Source of the DNA: an uncultured Lachnospiraceae bacterium
GTDB lineage: Bacteria > Bacillota > Clostridia > Lachnospirales > Lachnospiraceae
Direction of reading: 5' to 3'
DNA: 64,000 nt
NCBI GenBank assembly: GCA_910586705.1
Contig: CAJUJK010000001.1
Location: 182,786-246,785, forward strand
The notes below the pieces were generated by a model that was not told the DNA's origin, did no database searches, and was given only the letters and a program-made list of their open reading frames with translations. The position numbers were made by a program, and so were the translations under genes. Shown in pieces: positions 18,270 through 27,730 of this stretch; positions within the stretch are counted from its first letter, which is position 1, and each line of letters opens with the position of its first letter.

Positions 18270-19364
18270 ATGAGTAAGGTGCTGGTAATTAATCCGATAC
18301 TATATACAGCGGAAACGAACCGGATTCCCCGGGTGGATTCCATAAAGGACACGATGATTTACACAATGTGTCTGGGTTTTCTGCGTGCCGGGCACGAGGT
18401 GACGCTGATTGCCGCGGAGGACTACAGGCCGGTCCGCGGGGAGAAGTACGACTTCCCGGTGCTCTGGTTCCGCACAGTCTGGCGCAGACTGTTTATGCCC
18501 CGCTGTTTTCCCTATATGCCGGCCATCCGCACCTATCTGAGAGACCACAAAGAATATGACATTATTGTCACAAGTGAAGTCTTTGCCACATGGTCCTTTA
18601 CGGCGGCGCGGGTGGCGCCGGAGAAAACGGTCATCTGGCATGAACTGGCGGCTTACAACCACATGCTGCATCAGATTCCCGCGAAAGTCTGGTATCGGTT
18701 TGTGGCAGGGGGGTTGATGCGGCGCGCGCGGGTGGCGCCGCGGTCTGAGGAGGCGGGCGCTTTTATCCGGCGGTTTATGCCGAGGGTGGAGGCGGAACCG
18801 ATCGACCACGGTGTGGATCTGGAAAAGTTTCCGGTTTCCGAAAACGGGGAGAGGGATGCCTGCTTTGCGGTGGTGTCGCAACTGATTCCACGCAAGCGGA
18901 TTGCGCATACCATAGAGGCTTTTGACAGTTTTGTGAAGGCGGGGCACGGGGCATATGTGCTGCATGTCATTGGCGGGGGCGAGGAGGAAATGTTCCTCAG
19001 ACAGCTCGTGCGCAGGCTGGGACTGGAGGAGAAGGTGACGTTCCACGGAAAGCTTTCCCACGAAAAACTGCTGCCTCTCGTTGCGGCGTCCAAGGCGCTT
19101 TTGGTTTCTACGGAAAAGGACAACAATATGGTATCCATTGTGGAGAGTATCGCGCTGGGGACCCCGGTTGTGACGACTTCCGTCCCCTATAACGCGGCTT
19201 ATATCAGGCGGGAAGAGCTGGGGATTGTGGAGGACGGCTGGTCGGCGGATGCGCTTGCGCGGATCGTTTCGGAAAACGACAGATATGTGTCGAACTGTCT
19301 CGCCTACAGAGACCGGCTTTCCAACGTGGCGTGCGCGGGGCGGTTTCTTGCGCTTGTGGAGTGA
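18270..19364 (+). CDS. Family 4 glycosyltransferase
   Basis: 364 residues. The in-frame open region extends further upstream, but GGAGG at 18260-18264 places the start at ATG 18270, two bases after the previous stop, so the genes are translationally close. GT-B fold: an N-terminal half with a long basic stretch, and a C-terminal half with VVSQLIPRKRI and STEKDNNMVSIVESIALGTPVV, the GT4 donor-site Glu motif. It differs clearly from the preceding GT4 and so is likely to form a different linkage. Confidence 0.85.
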   Translation: MSKVLVINPILYTAETNRIPRVDSIKDTMIYTMCLGFLRAGHEVTLIAAEDYRPVRGEKYDFPVLWFRTVWRRLFMPRCFPYMPAIRTYLRDHKEYDIIVTSEVFATWSFTAARVAPEKTVIWHELAAYNHMLHQIPAKVWYRFVAGGLMRRARVAPRSEEAGAFIRRFMPRVEAEPIDHGVDLEKFPVSENGERDACFAVVSQLIPRKRIAHTIEAFDSFVKAGHGAYVLHVIGGGEEEMFLRQLVRRLGLEEKVTFHGKLSHEKLLPLVAASKALLVSTEKDNNMVSIVESIALGTPVVTTSVPYNAAYIRREELGIVEDGWSADALARIVSENDRYVSNCLAYRDRLSNVACAGRFLALVE

Positions 19365-19424
19365 GGTCCCTGCCTTCTGTGCCAGAACCGCGTGTTTGCC
19401 GCATGACGCCGAAAGCCGATGCGA

Positions 19425-19453
19425 TAGACTTTGCATCCGGGTTGTGATATACT
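19425..19453 (+). promoter_or_regulatory. Possible internal promoter before the GT8 gene
   Basis: TAGACT (19425-19430), a 17-base spacer and TATACT (19448-19453) with TTGTG just before the -10. It lies in the 205-base gap between the second GT4 and the GT8 gene. Confidence 0.4.
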
Positions 19454-19463
19454 TATGTCGTAA

Positions 19464-19559
19464 TACGGGGAGAAGCTGAAAGAAAGATATATAGACTTAA
19501 AAGTGGTACTGGCAGCTTCCGGCGTAAATCTTACGGAAATTGACCGTATAAAAGAATAA
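19464..19559 (+). pseudogene. Possible remnant of a coding sequence (31 codons)
   Basis: An open frame directly after a TAA reads YGEKLKERYIDLK then VVLAASGVNLTEIDRIKE and a stop, ten bases before the GT8 gene. It has no acceptable start codon near a ribosome binding site, yet the peptide looks like real protein. It may be the tail of a deleted gene, or chance. Confidence 0.25.
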
Positions 19560-19569
19560 TTTAAGGGGT

Positions 19570-20508
19570 ATGGAAACACTGAGGGTAGTTTTTTGTTTTG
19601 ATGAAAATCTGGTGACACAGGTGCAGGTGGCGGCGGCTTCTCTTCTCGACAGCCGCGGTCCGGGCGAGCATTTTGAGATGCACTGTGTCTGTACGAAAAA
19701 GGCTGGGATTGCAGAGCCGGCGCTGAAACAGATTATAGAAAAGAGGGATCCGGCTTCCACGCTTTTGATGCACTGTATGGAAAACCCTTACGAGAACGCG
19801 TATCAGGTGAGGGATATTTCCGCGGGCACATATCTGCGACTGGCGCTGCCGGGACTTTTGACGGAGACAGATAAAATTCTCTATATGGACGCGGACGTGC
19901 TGGTGCGGGAAAGCCTCGCGCCGGTCTGGGAAACGCCCATGGAGAACATGGCGCTCGCCGCCGTGAAGGGCGCGGTGAATCTTTCCGAAAAATGGGAGTG
20001 GAACAGCGACAGACCGTACTGGCATCTGTTGTCGGGGATGAAAGGCGGGTATATCAACGCCGGCGTTACGCTTCTTAATCTCGCCGAAGTGAGAAGAAGA
20101 GGTCTGGACGCGCGCTGGCACGAGCTGGCGGGAGAGCGGTTTTACTATCAGGATCAGGATATTCTGAATATCACCTGCCAGGGGGCTGTCGCCTATCTGC
20201 CGCCGAAATATAACAGGCTGGCATATCTGGAGGACAAGGATTTCGGGCAGTTTGTCACGGAAGGCATTTATACGCAGGAAGAGGAGCGGGAGGCATTGCG
20301 GTCGCCGGCGATCATCCACTATGCCGGGGACAAGCCGTGGAAACGCTATGACACGAATCTGGGGAGTCTCTGGTGGGACTATGTGAATGGACAGCCCGAT
20401 TTAAAGGATTTGTTTGACGAGGAAAGAGCGCGCCGGTATCATGGACCGACTTTAGGGCAGCGGGCGGTGCGGAAAGTGAAGAGTTTGTTGAGCAGGGAAA
20501 AACTGTGA
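19570..20508 (+). CDS. Family 8 glycosyltransferase
   Basis: 312 residues. LRVVFCFDENLV at the N-terminus and KILYMDADVLV with DAD at 107-109 are the GT8 donor and metal sites. GYINAGVTLLNL and a later IIHYAGDKPW complete the family pattern. GT8 enzymes are retaining galactosyl- or glucosyltransferases, as in lipopolysaccharide and surface glycan synthesis. RBS AAGGGG close to the ATG. The following gene starts 29 bases downstream. Confidence 0.9.
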   Translation: METLRVVFCFDENLVTQVQVAAASLLDSRGPGEHFEMHCVCTKKAGIAEPALKQIIEKRDPASTLLMHCMENPYENAYQVRDISAGTYLRLALPGLLTETDKILYMDADVLVRESLAPVWETPMENMALAAVKGAVNLSEKWEWNSDRPYWHLLSGMKGGYINAGVTLLNLAEVRRRGLDARWHELAGERFYYQDQDILNITCQGAVAYLPPKYNRLAYLEDKDFGQFVTEGIYTQEEEREALRSPAIIHYAGDKPWKRYDTNLGSLWWDYVNGQPDLKDLFDEERARRYHGPTLGQRAVRKVKSLLSREKL

Positions 20509-20537
20509 GAAATGGGAAAGGGATAAGGTACCAGAAT

Positions 20538-21848
20538 ATGAAGATTGCGGTGGCAGGAACCGGGTATGTCGGTCTGGTGGCAGGCGTGTGTTTTGCGGAA
20601 AAAGGGCACGATGTCACATGCGTGGATGTGGATGAAAAGAAAGTAAAAATGATGGAGGCGGGAAACAGTCCCATCTTTGAGGAAGGTCTCGAGGAGCTGA
20701 TGCAGAAGAACAACGCGGCGGGACGGCTTCACTATACCACGGACTACGCCGGGGCTTACCGGGACAAGGACGCCATTTTTATCGGCGTGGGCACGCCGGA
20801 GCAGCCGGACGGCTCCGCCAATCTGAACTATATCGCCACGGTTTCCAGACAGATCGCGGAATCCGTTGAGCGGGACTGTCTGGTGGTGGTGAAATCCACG
20901 GTGCCGGTGGGAACGAACGACAAAGTAGAGCAGTTTATCCACGATTTTCTGACGCGGGATGTGAAGGTGGAGGTTGCCTCCAACCCGGAGTTTCTGGCGC
21001 AAGGTTCCGCGGTGCACGATACGCTCCATGCGGCGCGGATCATTATCGGTACGGAGAGCAGGGAGGCGGAGGAGACCTTAAAGAAAATTTATGAGCCTTT
21101 CGGTCTGCCCATTGTATCGGTGAACAGACGGTCCGCGGAGATGATCAAGTATGCCTGCAACGATTTCCTTGCCCTTAAAATTTCCTATATGAATGATATT
21201 GCGAATCTCTGCGAGCTGGTGGGGGCGGATATTGATGCGGTGGCGGAAGGCATGAGCTACGACGCGCGTATCGGCGCAAATTTCCTGAAGGCGGGTATCG
21301 GATACGGCGGAAGCTGTTTTCCCAAGGACACTAAGGCGCTCAAATATCTGGCGGGGCAGTACGGCTACCAGCTTAAGACCGTGGAGGCCGCGGTGGATGT
21401 GAATGCCATGCAGAAGACAAGGCTTTACCAGAAGGCGTGCAAGCGGATGATTACTTTTGAGGGGCTTAAGGTGGCAGTATTGGGGCTGGCATTTAAACCG
21501 GGGACGGACGATCTCAGGGAGGCGCCCTCTCTGGATAATGTGAAGCTGCTTCTGGACAACGGCGCGCAGATTGTCGCCTACGATCCTGTGGCGGCTGACA
21601 ATTTCCGCAAAGTGTACCCCGAAGGGGCGGCGGGCAGAGGCTCCATTGTCTATGTGGACACGCCGGAGGAGACGCTTAAGGATGCCAATATCTGTTTCGT
21701 GTTTACGGAGTGGGAACAGATCCGTTCGCTGCAGCCGGAAACCTTTAAGGAACAGATGCGCATTCCGCTCGTATATGACGGGCGCAATGTCTATGACGTG
21801 AAGCGGATGAAGGAAGCGGGAATTGAGTATTACAGTATTGGGCGTTAA
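20538..21848 (+). CDS. ugd: UDP-glucose 6-dehydrogenase
   Basis: 436 residues from ATG 20538; an upstream in-frame GTG was rejected because it overlaps the previous stop and starts before the conserved KIAVAGTGYVGL strand. The Rossmann loop GxGYVG is at 7-12, and the catalytic Cys260 lies in GYGGSCFPKD. The C-terminal UDP-binding domain has KVAVLGLAFKPGTDDLREAPS. The enzyme oxidises UDP-glucose to UDP-glucuronate with two NAD+. It lies directly upstream of a UDP-glucuronate 4-epimerase-like gene, so the locus makes acidic sugars. Length and motifs are typical. Confidence 0.95.
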   Translation: MKIAVAGTGYVGLVAGVCFAEKGHDVTCVDVDEKKVKMMEAGNSPIFEEGLEELMQKNNAAGRLHYTTDYAGAYRDKDAIFIGVGTPEQPDGSANLNYIATVSRQIAESVERDCLVVVKSTVPVGTNDKVEQFIHDFLTRDVKVEVASNPEFLAQGSAVHDTLHAARIIIGTESREAEETLKKIYEPFGLPIVSVNRRSAEMIKYACNDFLALKISYMNDIANLCELVGADIDAVAEGMSYDARIGANFLKAGIGYGGSCFPKDTKALKYLAGQYGYQLKTVEAAVDVNAMQKTRLYQKACKRMITFEGLKVAVLGLAFKPGTDDLREAPSLDNVKLLLDNGAQIVAYDPVAADNFRKVYPEGAAGRGSIVYVDTPEETLKDANICFVFTEWEQIRSLQPETFKEQMRIPLVYDGRNVYDVKRMKEAGIEYYSIGR

Positions 21849-21867
21849 GAAGCGGAAAGGAGCGACA

Positions 21868-22860
21868 GTGAAAGAGTTAGATCCCTCGAAGACATATCTG
21901 ATTACCGGCGGCGCTGGCTTTATCGGATTTCATTTATCCAAAAGCCTTCTGGAGAAAGGTGCGCGGGTGATCGGCTTTGACAATATGAACGACTATTATG
22001 ACGTGAGCCTGAAAGAGGACCGGCTGGCAAAGCTGTATTATTATGATAAATACACGTTTGTCAAAGGAGATCTGGCGGACAATGCGGATGTGTTCCGGGT
22101 ATTTCAGGAGTATCGTCCGAATATCGTGGTGAATCTGGGGGCGCAGGCGGGCGTCCGATACAGCATTGACAATCCGTCCGCCTATATGGAATCCAATATG
22201 ATGGGATTTTTTCATATTCTGGAGGGCTGCCGTTATTTCCCGGTGGAGCATCTGGTGTATGCTTCGTCCAGTTCTGTTTACGGCGGCAATGAAAAAGTGC
22301 CTTTTTCCACGGGGGATAAGGTGGATGAGCCGGTGAGTCTCTACGCCGCAACAAAGAAATCCAACGAACTGATGGCGCACGCGTACAGCAAGCTGTATCA
22401 GATTCCGGCGACGGGGCTTCGCTTTTTCACGGTTTACGGGCCGTTCGGCAGACCGGACATGGCATATTTCAAATTTACGAAAAAGATTCTCGCGGGAGAG
22501 CCGATTCAGGTATATAACAAGGGCGATATGATGCGGGATTTCACCTATATTGACGATATCGTGCGGGGTGTGGAAAACATCCTCTGCAATCCGCCCGAAA
22601 AAAATGAAAAGGGCGCCTTCTATAAGCTTTACAATATCGGCAATAATAAGCCTGTGAAGCTGATGGATTATATAGAGACGCTGGAGCGCTGTCTTGGTGT
22701 GGAGGCAAAGAAAGAGTATCTGCCCATGCAGCCCGGCGACGTGTACCAGACCTACGCGGACGTCACGGATCTGATGCAGGATTATGACTTTAAGCCGGAT
22801 ACGTCCATCGAGGAAGGGCTGCAGAAGTTTGTGGACTGGTACCGGGAATATTATCATTAA
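21868..22860 (+). CDS. UDP-glucuronate 4-epimerase-like NAD-dependent epimerase
   Basis: 330 residues from a GTG start at 21868, chosen for AAAGGAG at the right distance; an upstream in-frame ATG overlaps ugd. The extended SDR fold shows GGAGFIG at 14-20, a SSSSVYGG strand, YAATK with Tyr159 and Lys163 as the catalytic pair, and LRFFTVYGPFGRPDMA followed by MMRDFTYIDDI. That set is typical of bacterial UDP-glucuronate 4-epimerases (CapI/LspL type), which form UDP-galacturonate. The 19-base gap after ugd supports this substrate. Other UDP-hexose epimerase activities are possible. Confidence 0.88.
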   Translation: MKELDPSKTYLITGGAGFIGFHLSKSLLEKGARVIGFDNMNDYYDVSLKEDRLAKLYYYDKYTFVKGDLADNADVFRVFQEYRPNIVVNLGAQAGVRYSIDNPSAYMESNMMGFFHILEGCRYFPVEHLVYASSSSVYGGNEKVPFSTGDKVDEPVSLYAATKKSNELMAHAYSKLYQIPATGLRFFTVYGPFGRPDMAYFKFTKKILAGEPIQVYNKGDMMRDFTYIDDIVRGVENILCNPPEKNEKGAFYKLYNIGNNKPVKLMDYIETLERCLGVEAKKEYLPMQPGDVYQTYADVTDLMQDYDFKPDTSIEEGLQKFVDWYREYYH

Positions 22861-22926
22861 ACAGTTTGGCCGGATCGATTATGACTGACAAATCGGGCTT
22901 GCACGGAACACATTGGGGAAGAGAAA

Positions 22927-23901
22927 ATGAGAGAAATTCCGATTTTATATCTGGTAGTGCCCTGCTATAACGAGGAGGAAGTGGTGGAGAAAACCGCCTC
23001 TGTTATGGCGGAGAAACTGGGTCGTCTGGAGCGGGAAGAAAAGATAGCGAAAGGCTCCAAAGTTATGTTTGTCAATGACGGCAGCAGGGACAAAACCCTG
23101 CAGCTGCTCCATGGGATCGCGGCGAAAGACAGGCGGTTTTGTGTAGTGAGTCTGGCGGGGAATTACGGTCACCAGAGCGCGATTTTAGCCGGGATGATGA
23201 CGGCGAGAAAATACGCGGATGTGGTGGTGACCATCGACGCGGACTTGCAGCAGGATATCGAGGCGCTGGACTCGTTTCTGGCGTGTTACATGGATGGCTG
23301 TGAGGTGGTTTACGGTGTGCGCAACGACAGGCATTCCGACGGCTTCTTTAAGAAAGCTACGGCGACCGCTTACTATAAGCTGATGCACATGCTGGGAAGT
23401 ACGGTTATGACGAACCACGCAGACTACCGTCTGATGTCGAAGAAGGCGCTCGACGCGCTCTCAGAGTACAAGGAGGCAAACCTTTTTCTGCGCGGGCTGA
23501 TTCCCACCATGGGATTTCCTTCCGACGTGGTGTATTTTGACGTGAAGGCAAGGGAGGCGGGGCATTCCAAGTATACGCTCAGCAAGATGATGACGCTGGC
23601 GCTGGACGGCATTACCTCCATGAGTGTGCGCCCGCTCAGACTGATCGGCGGTCTCGGCTTTCTGATGTTTCTGTTCAGCATGGTGATGTGTGTGATCGGT
23701 CTGGTGGACTGGGCGAGAGGGAACAACGTGCCGGGCTACACCACGACGCTCATTGTGTCGCTGGTGATCGGCGGGATCACGCTTTTGTCGCTGGGAATTA
23801 TCGGGGAGTATGTCGGCAAGATTTATATGGAAACCAAGCACAGACCCCGGTACATCATTGATACGCTCGTATGGCGTGAAGATGGCGGGGAGGAAAAGTA
23901 A
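22927..23901 (+). CDS. GtrB/DPM-like family 2 glycosyltransferase with two membrane helices
   Basis: 324 residues. The GT2 domain has VVPCYNEEE, FVNDGSRDKT and TIDADLQQD, then the conserved GHSKYTLSKMMTLALDGI stretch. Two membrane helices follow (about 235-257 and 272-296), the architecture of bactoprenol-phosphate glucosyltransferases (GtrB/YkoT class). These load a sugar onto undecaprenyl phosphate for use by a GT-C enzyme outside the membrane. The LIC_10190-type gene starts two bases after the stop and is the likely partner, and a GtrA-like flippase lies at 41274. Confidence 0.88.
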   Translation: MREIPILYLVVPCYNEEEVVEKTASVMAEKLGRLEREEKIAKGSKVMFVNDGSRDKTLQLLHGIAAKDRRFCVVSLAGNYGHQSAILAGMMTARKYADVVVTIDADLQQDIEALDSFLACYMDGCEVVYGVRNDRHSDGFFKKATATAYYKLMHMLGSTVMTNHADYRLMSKKALDALSEYKEANLFLRGLIPTMGFPSDVVYFDVKAREAGHSKYTLSKMMTLALDGITSMSVRPLRLIGGLGFLMFLFSMVMCVIGLVDWARGNNVPGYTTTLIVSLVIGGITLLSLGIIGEYVGKIYMETKHRPRYIIDTLVWREDGGEEK

Positions 23902-23903
23902 GG

Positions 23904-25634
23904 ATGTTAATGGTGCTTTTTTCATGGGTGATTATGTGCGGGGCTGCCCTGCTCTTTGGAAAGGCGGTTACGGATTGCATTTATCGGAACCGTCTTGAGA
24001 AGATGGGACGTCCCGATGTTTATATTGTGACAGGACTCATTGTTCTGACTATCTATGCCCAGCTTTTCAGTCTCTTTTATAAGGTGGCGGGAATTGCCGA
24101 CACCATTCTCGGGACAGTGGGCATTCTTTTATTTCTGGTGTGGGTAATCCGGCATTTCAGACGAAAAAAACCGTTTGTGCTTTTTCCCGGCTGTACATGG
24201 GGAAAACCTGCCGTCTGGCGGATTGTGGCGGTTCTGTTCTGCTTTTTTCTTACGCTGGTCTGGACAACCCGCAGTCCGGGGCAATACGACACGGGGCTTT
24301 ATCACGCGCAGGCGATTCGCTGGATTGAGGAATATGGCGTTGTTCCGGGGCTTGGGAATCTTCATATGCGGCTGGCATATAACAGCGCGTTTATGTCCCT
24401 GCAGGCGCTTTTCAGTCTGGGATGGCTTGTGGGGCAGTCGATACACAGTCTGAACGGCTTTTTTTGTCTGGCGGCGCTTGTCTATGTATGCTCGACCGTC
24501 CGCCTGTGGGGAGAGGGGAGCTTGCGGACTTCGGATTTCCTGAAATGCGCGATGCTCATTTTCGTGGTGCAGAAGCGGTACGACATTGCCTCCTCCGGCA
24601 CGGACATCTGGGCGATGCTTCTGGTTTTTTATATTATGATCAAGTGGAGTGAATTTGGGGAGAACGGCTGTGAGGACGGCGTCATGTACGGCTGGCTGTG
24701 TCTGGTCGGCGTGTATGCCGCGACGGTGAAACTGTCCGCAGCCTCTGTAGTGATTCTGGCGCTGTACCCGCTTTACCGGTTTGTCAAGGACAAGAACGGG
24801 AAAGCTGTTTTCGCCCATGTTGCGGCGGGGCTGTTCCTGTTAATGCCCTATCTGATCCGAAATGTGATTATTTCCGGCTATCTGGTCTATCCATACGGCG
24901 GGCTGGATCTGTTCAATCCCGACTGGAAGATGGATAAGGCGGTGCTTGAGAGGGACAGTCTGGATATCAAGATGTTCGCCAGGGGTATCACAAATGCGGC
25001 GGAATACGACAATTCTTTTTTCAGATGGATTCCCGGATGGTTTACAAGACAGGAAATGGGGAACCGCGTTCTGATTGTGGTGAGTCTTGTCTGCATTCCC
25101 GTGATTTTGTATCTGCTGATCACATGTTTTCGCAGAAAAGAATATGTCCGTGCGGCACTTCTGGGAACGGGCATGGTGAATCTGGTATTCTGGATCGTGA
25201 CCGCGCCCCATATGCGTTACGGTGGACCGTATATTACTATGCTCGTGGCGTTGACCCTCGGAGCAGCGGCAGGCTTGCAGGGAGGCGGCAGGACGGCAGG
25301 TCTGAGGAAGGATGCTGCGGTCTGCACGGGACAGGAGCCTGTGTGGGAAAAGGCGCTTCGTGTGGCGTTGGTGGCAGTCGTGGTGGTATTCCTGCTGCAA
25401 TATGGGGAGCGGGTTACCAAATTACCCGAGATGGAGGCAAAAGATTTTGTAAAACAGCCCGATTACCTTTCGTGGCAGTCTACCCAGTATCCGGTGGACA
25501 ATGTGCATATCTGGAAGCCGGATGAAGGGGATTTGTCGGGGTATTTTGCCTTCCCCGCCACGCCGCAGGGCAAACAGCTTAAAGCGCTGCGGCTGAGGGG
25601 AGAGAGTTTCCGGGAGGGATTTCGACATGAGTAA
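23904..25634 (+). CDS. Polytopic membrane protein, LIC_10190-like
   Basis: 576 residues with about a dozen hydrophobic segments. Early after the N-terminal helices it carries QYDTGLYHAQAIRWIEEYG and VPGLGNLHMRLAYN, a conserved block I associate with the LIC_10190 membrane family. The C-terminal 100 residues are soluble. It is likely a GT-C-type transferase working outside the membrane on a polyprenyl-linked sugar, given the GtrB-like gene just upstream; this is inference. The start follows AAGTAAGG. The stop overlaps the start of the next gene by eight bases, so the genes are translationally coupled. Confidence 0.68.
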   Translation: MLMVLFSWVIMCGAALLFGKAVTDCIYRNRLEKMGRPDVYIVTGLIVLTIYAQLFSLFYKVAGIADTILGTVGILLFLVWVIRHFRRKKPFVLFPGCTWGKPAVWRIVAVLFCFFLTLVWTTRSPGQYDTGLYHAQAIRWIEEYGVVPGLGNLHMRLAYNSAFMSLQALFSLGWLVGQSIHSLNGFFCLAALVYVCSTVRLWGEGSLRTSDFLKCAMLIFVVQKRYDIASSGTDIWAMLLVFYIMIKWSEFGENGCEDGVMYGWLCLVGVYAATVKLSAASVVILALYPLYRFVKDKNGKAVFAHVAAGLFLLMPYLIRNVIISGYLVYPYGGLDLFNPDWKMDKAVLERDSLDIKMFARGITNAAEYDNSFFRWIPGWFTRQEMGNRVLIVVSLVCIPVILYLLITCFRRKEYVRAALLGTGMVNLVFWIVTAPHMRYGGPYITMLVALTLGAAAGLQGGGRTAGLRKDAAVCTGQEPVWEKALRVALVAVVVVFLLQYGERVTKLPEMEAKDFVKQPDYLSWQSTQYPVDNVHIWKPDEGDLSGYFAFPATPQGKQLKALRLRGESFREGFRHE

Positions 25635-26556
25635 ACCAGATATTCACGCGGACGATTACGCGCTTACTTTAAATACGTCAAAGGACATGCTGGAATGTAT
25701 GCGGGCGGGCAGGCTTGACAGCATCAGTATTGTGCCGAACATGAGCTGTTTTGAGGCGTGCATGGAGTTGTTTTACGGGGCGATACCGGGACTTCCGTTT
25801 TTGCCGCTTCTGTCGGTGCATCTGGATTTTGTGGAGGGAAGAAGTCTGGCGGGGAGAGAGAAAACGCCGGGTTTGACAAAGCCGGACAGCGATCTGATGG
25901 GGCTTGGCTGGGGCGGGCTTTTCGCGGCGTCCTATCTGCCCCATAAAAGAAAGACGATCAAGGCGCAGCTAAAGTGTGAAATTAAGGCGCAGCTTGCGAA
26001 GGCGCAGGGGGCGGTGAAAAAGTGTATGGAAATTGCCGCCGGAAGCGGTGTTCCCTGCGGGCAGAAGGGGCTTCGGATCGACAGCCACCAACATGCCCAC
26101 ATGATTCCCGTGGTGTGGGAGGCGCTTCTGGAAGTGGTGCGCGAGGAAGGGTATCCGTTAGAGTATATCCGCAATTCCAAAGAGGTGCTGGGCGTATTTA
26201 TGACGGAAGTGTCACTTTATAGGACGTACCGTCCCGTGAACTTTGTGAAAAACAGGCTCTTATCCCTCTACTCCCACAAGGCGGACCGTTTCTGCAAGGC
26301 GAACGGGATGAGGCAGATGTATCTCTGGGGGCTTGTGATGAGCGGCAGGATGGACCGGGAAAGAATAGAAAAGCTTTACGGGAAAATGCAGCGCAAGGCA
26401 AAGCGGGACGGGAGAACGCTTGAAATTCTCTTCCATCCGGGCATTACGCTGCCGGAAGAAGTCACCCCCGAGATCGCGAAGGAGGCGGCGGAGGATTTTT
26501 ATATGCGTCAGGACAGACATGTGGAGAAAGAGGCGGTGCTCGGCGTTAAGTGGTGA
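25627..26556 (+). CDS. ChbG/HpnK (YdjC-like) carbohydrate deacetylase
   Basis: 309 residues. Starts IHADDYALT with the metal-ligand Asp pair at 9-10, then SVHLDFVEGR and RIDSHQHAHMIP, the His ligands of the family, and LEILFHPG near the C-terminus. ChbG/HpnK proteins remove N-acetyl groups from diacetylchitobiose or from acetylglucosaminyl lipid precursors. Beside membrane glycosyltransferases, the substrate here is more likely a polyprenyl-linked or polymerised N-acetyl sugar, giving a free amine; that is inference. No signal peptide, so it acts on cytoplasmic substrates. Last gene of the plus-strand run, convergent with an SGNH gene. Confidence 0.85.
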   Translation: MSKPDIHADDYALTLNTSKDMLECMRAGRLDSISIVPNMSCFEACMELFYGAIPGLPFLPLLSVHLDFVEGRSLAGREKTPGLTKPDSDLMGLGWGGLFAASYLPHKRKTIKAQLKCEIKAQLAKAQGAVKKCMEIAAGSGVPCGQKGLRIDSHQHAHMIPVVWEALLEVVREEGYPLEYIRNSKEVLGVFMTEVSLYRTYRPVNFVKNRLLSLYSHKADRFCKANGMRQMYLWGLVMSGRMDRERIEKLYGKMQRKAKRDGRTLEILFHPGITLPEEVTPEIAKEAAEDFYMRQDRHVEKEAVLGVKW

Positions 26557-26596
26557 CAGCCGGGGCTCAAATGGTATACAACGCGCTCCGGCGGCA

Positions 26597-27646
26597 TCAT
26601 TTGCTGAGGACGTCTCTAAGTTCCGGCACTTCCTCCGCAATAATCTCCATGAAATATGCCGCTCCCTCCGCATTCAGATGGTCGGAGTCGGAAAAGTAAG
26701 TCAGATTTTCGCCAAAGCGCGCGTCATGGGAGTAGTCATAATAACTGACGCCTGTGTCAGATGAAATGCGGTTGACCGTACTGTAAAACTGGTCGAAAAA
26801 CGCTTCGGATACCGGCGCGTTGTAGTAGGAAGAAAAAGGCGTGGTGATGAGCACGGGCGTAAGCCCGTGTTTTTTACAGTAGTCGATCAGGGAGAGGAGC
26901 TGCTCTTCCCGCTCGGGCAAAAAGAGAGCTTCCTTGTTGTTAAAATGGCGGTCATAGCGCATAGCTGCACGGTTTGCGAACTCCGCCACGGCGGCTTCGT
27001 CCATCCCGGGCGCAGTCTGGCTTTCTGCGGTGGCGCCATCCATCCCGGATGCCTCCGGGTTCTGTGCGGCAGTTTCAGAGTTTTCTTCCGCGGCGAATAC
27101 TTTGAGGGAAGGCGTAAACGTGGGCAGCAGCTTTAGCAGATCCTCCCCGGCGGAGAGAATCGGCAGTCTGGTCGTCACGATATCCGTGTAGAGATCGTAG
27201 TCCGGCACATTTTTTGGGGAAAGACAGTGATAGTATTTTACCGACAATGCCTGCGCTTCGGTCTCATTTACCGTCTCGTTGTTGAAGGAAAAGTAGGAAA
27301 CGGGAATAAACAGCACACACCCCTCGTCCAGATGCTTTCCGTACTCTTTTAACAGCGCCAGATCATACTGGTAAGTCTGGCTTACGCTTCCGAAATTAAA
27401 GCAGGAATACCCGTCCTCCTCCAGCCCGTCATAGATAAAGTCATACGCGCCGTGGGAACTGCCCACATTGGCAATCTCCACATCCGCAATCTGGTTTCCC
27501 AGCATCCGCAGATTCCACATATCCATATATTTTTCATCGTCGATCTTCCGATATGGAATATTTAGCAAAAAGAGAATGAACACCGCCGCCGCGGGGATGG
27601 CGATACATTTTATGATAAATACGAAGACTGCTCTGTTTTTGCTCAT
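26597..27646 (-). CDS. Membrane-anchored SGNH-fold protein paired with an MBOAT
   Basis: 349 residues. One N-terminal membrane helix (about 8-28) and an outside domain with ANVGSSHGAYDF (Ser63/Ser64 at the block I position) and DSDHLNAEGA near the C-terminus, the Asp-x-His block V. This is the AlgJ/AlgX/DltD-like pattern of proteins that complete O-acetyl or acyl transfer together with an MBOAT. GGAAAGG precedes the ATG. It lies 84 bases downstream of the MBOAT gene on the same strand, so the two form one cassette. A Ser/Ala/Pro-rich insert near 190-220 separates two halves of the domain. Confidence 0.8.
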   Translation of the reverse strand: MSKNRAVFVFIIKCIAIPAAAVFILFLLNIPYRKIDDEKYMDMWNLRMLGNQIADVEIANVGSSHGAYDFIYDGLEEDGYSCFNFGSVSQTYQYDLALLKEYGKHLDEGCVLFIPVSYFSFNNETVNETEAQALSVKYYHCLSPKNVPDYDLYTDIVTTRLPILSAGEDLLKLLPTFTPSLKVFAAEENSETAAQNPEASGMDGATAESQTAPGMDEAAVAEFANRAAMRYDRHFNNKEALFLPEREEQLLSLIDYCKKHGLTPVLITTPFSSYYNAPVSEAFFDQFYSTVNRISSDTGVSYYDYSHDARFGENLTYFSDSDHLNAEGAAYFMEIIAEEVPELRDVLSK

Positions 27647-27730
27647 ACAGGATTCCTTTCCATAAAACGCGGAATATTTTATAACTTAATATGAATCATT
27701 CCTTTGCGCAACCTGAATAAATAAAAAATC

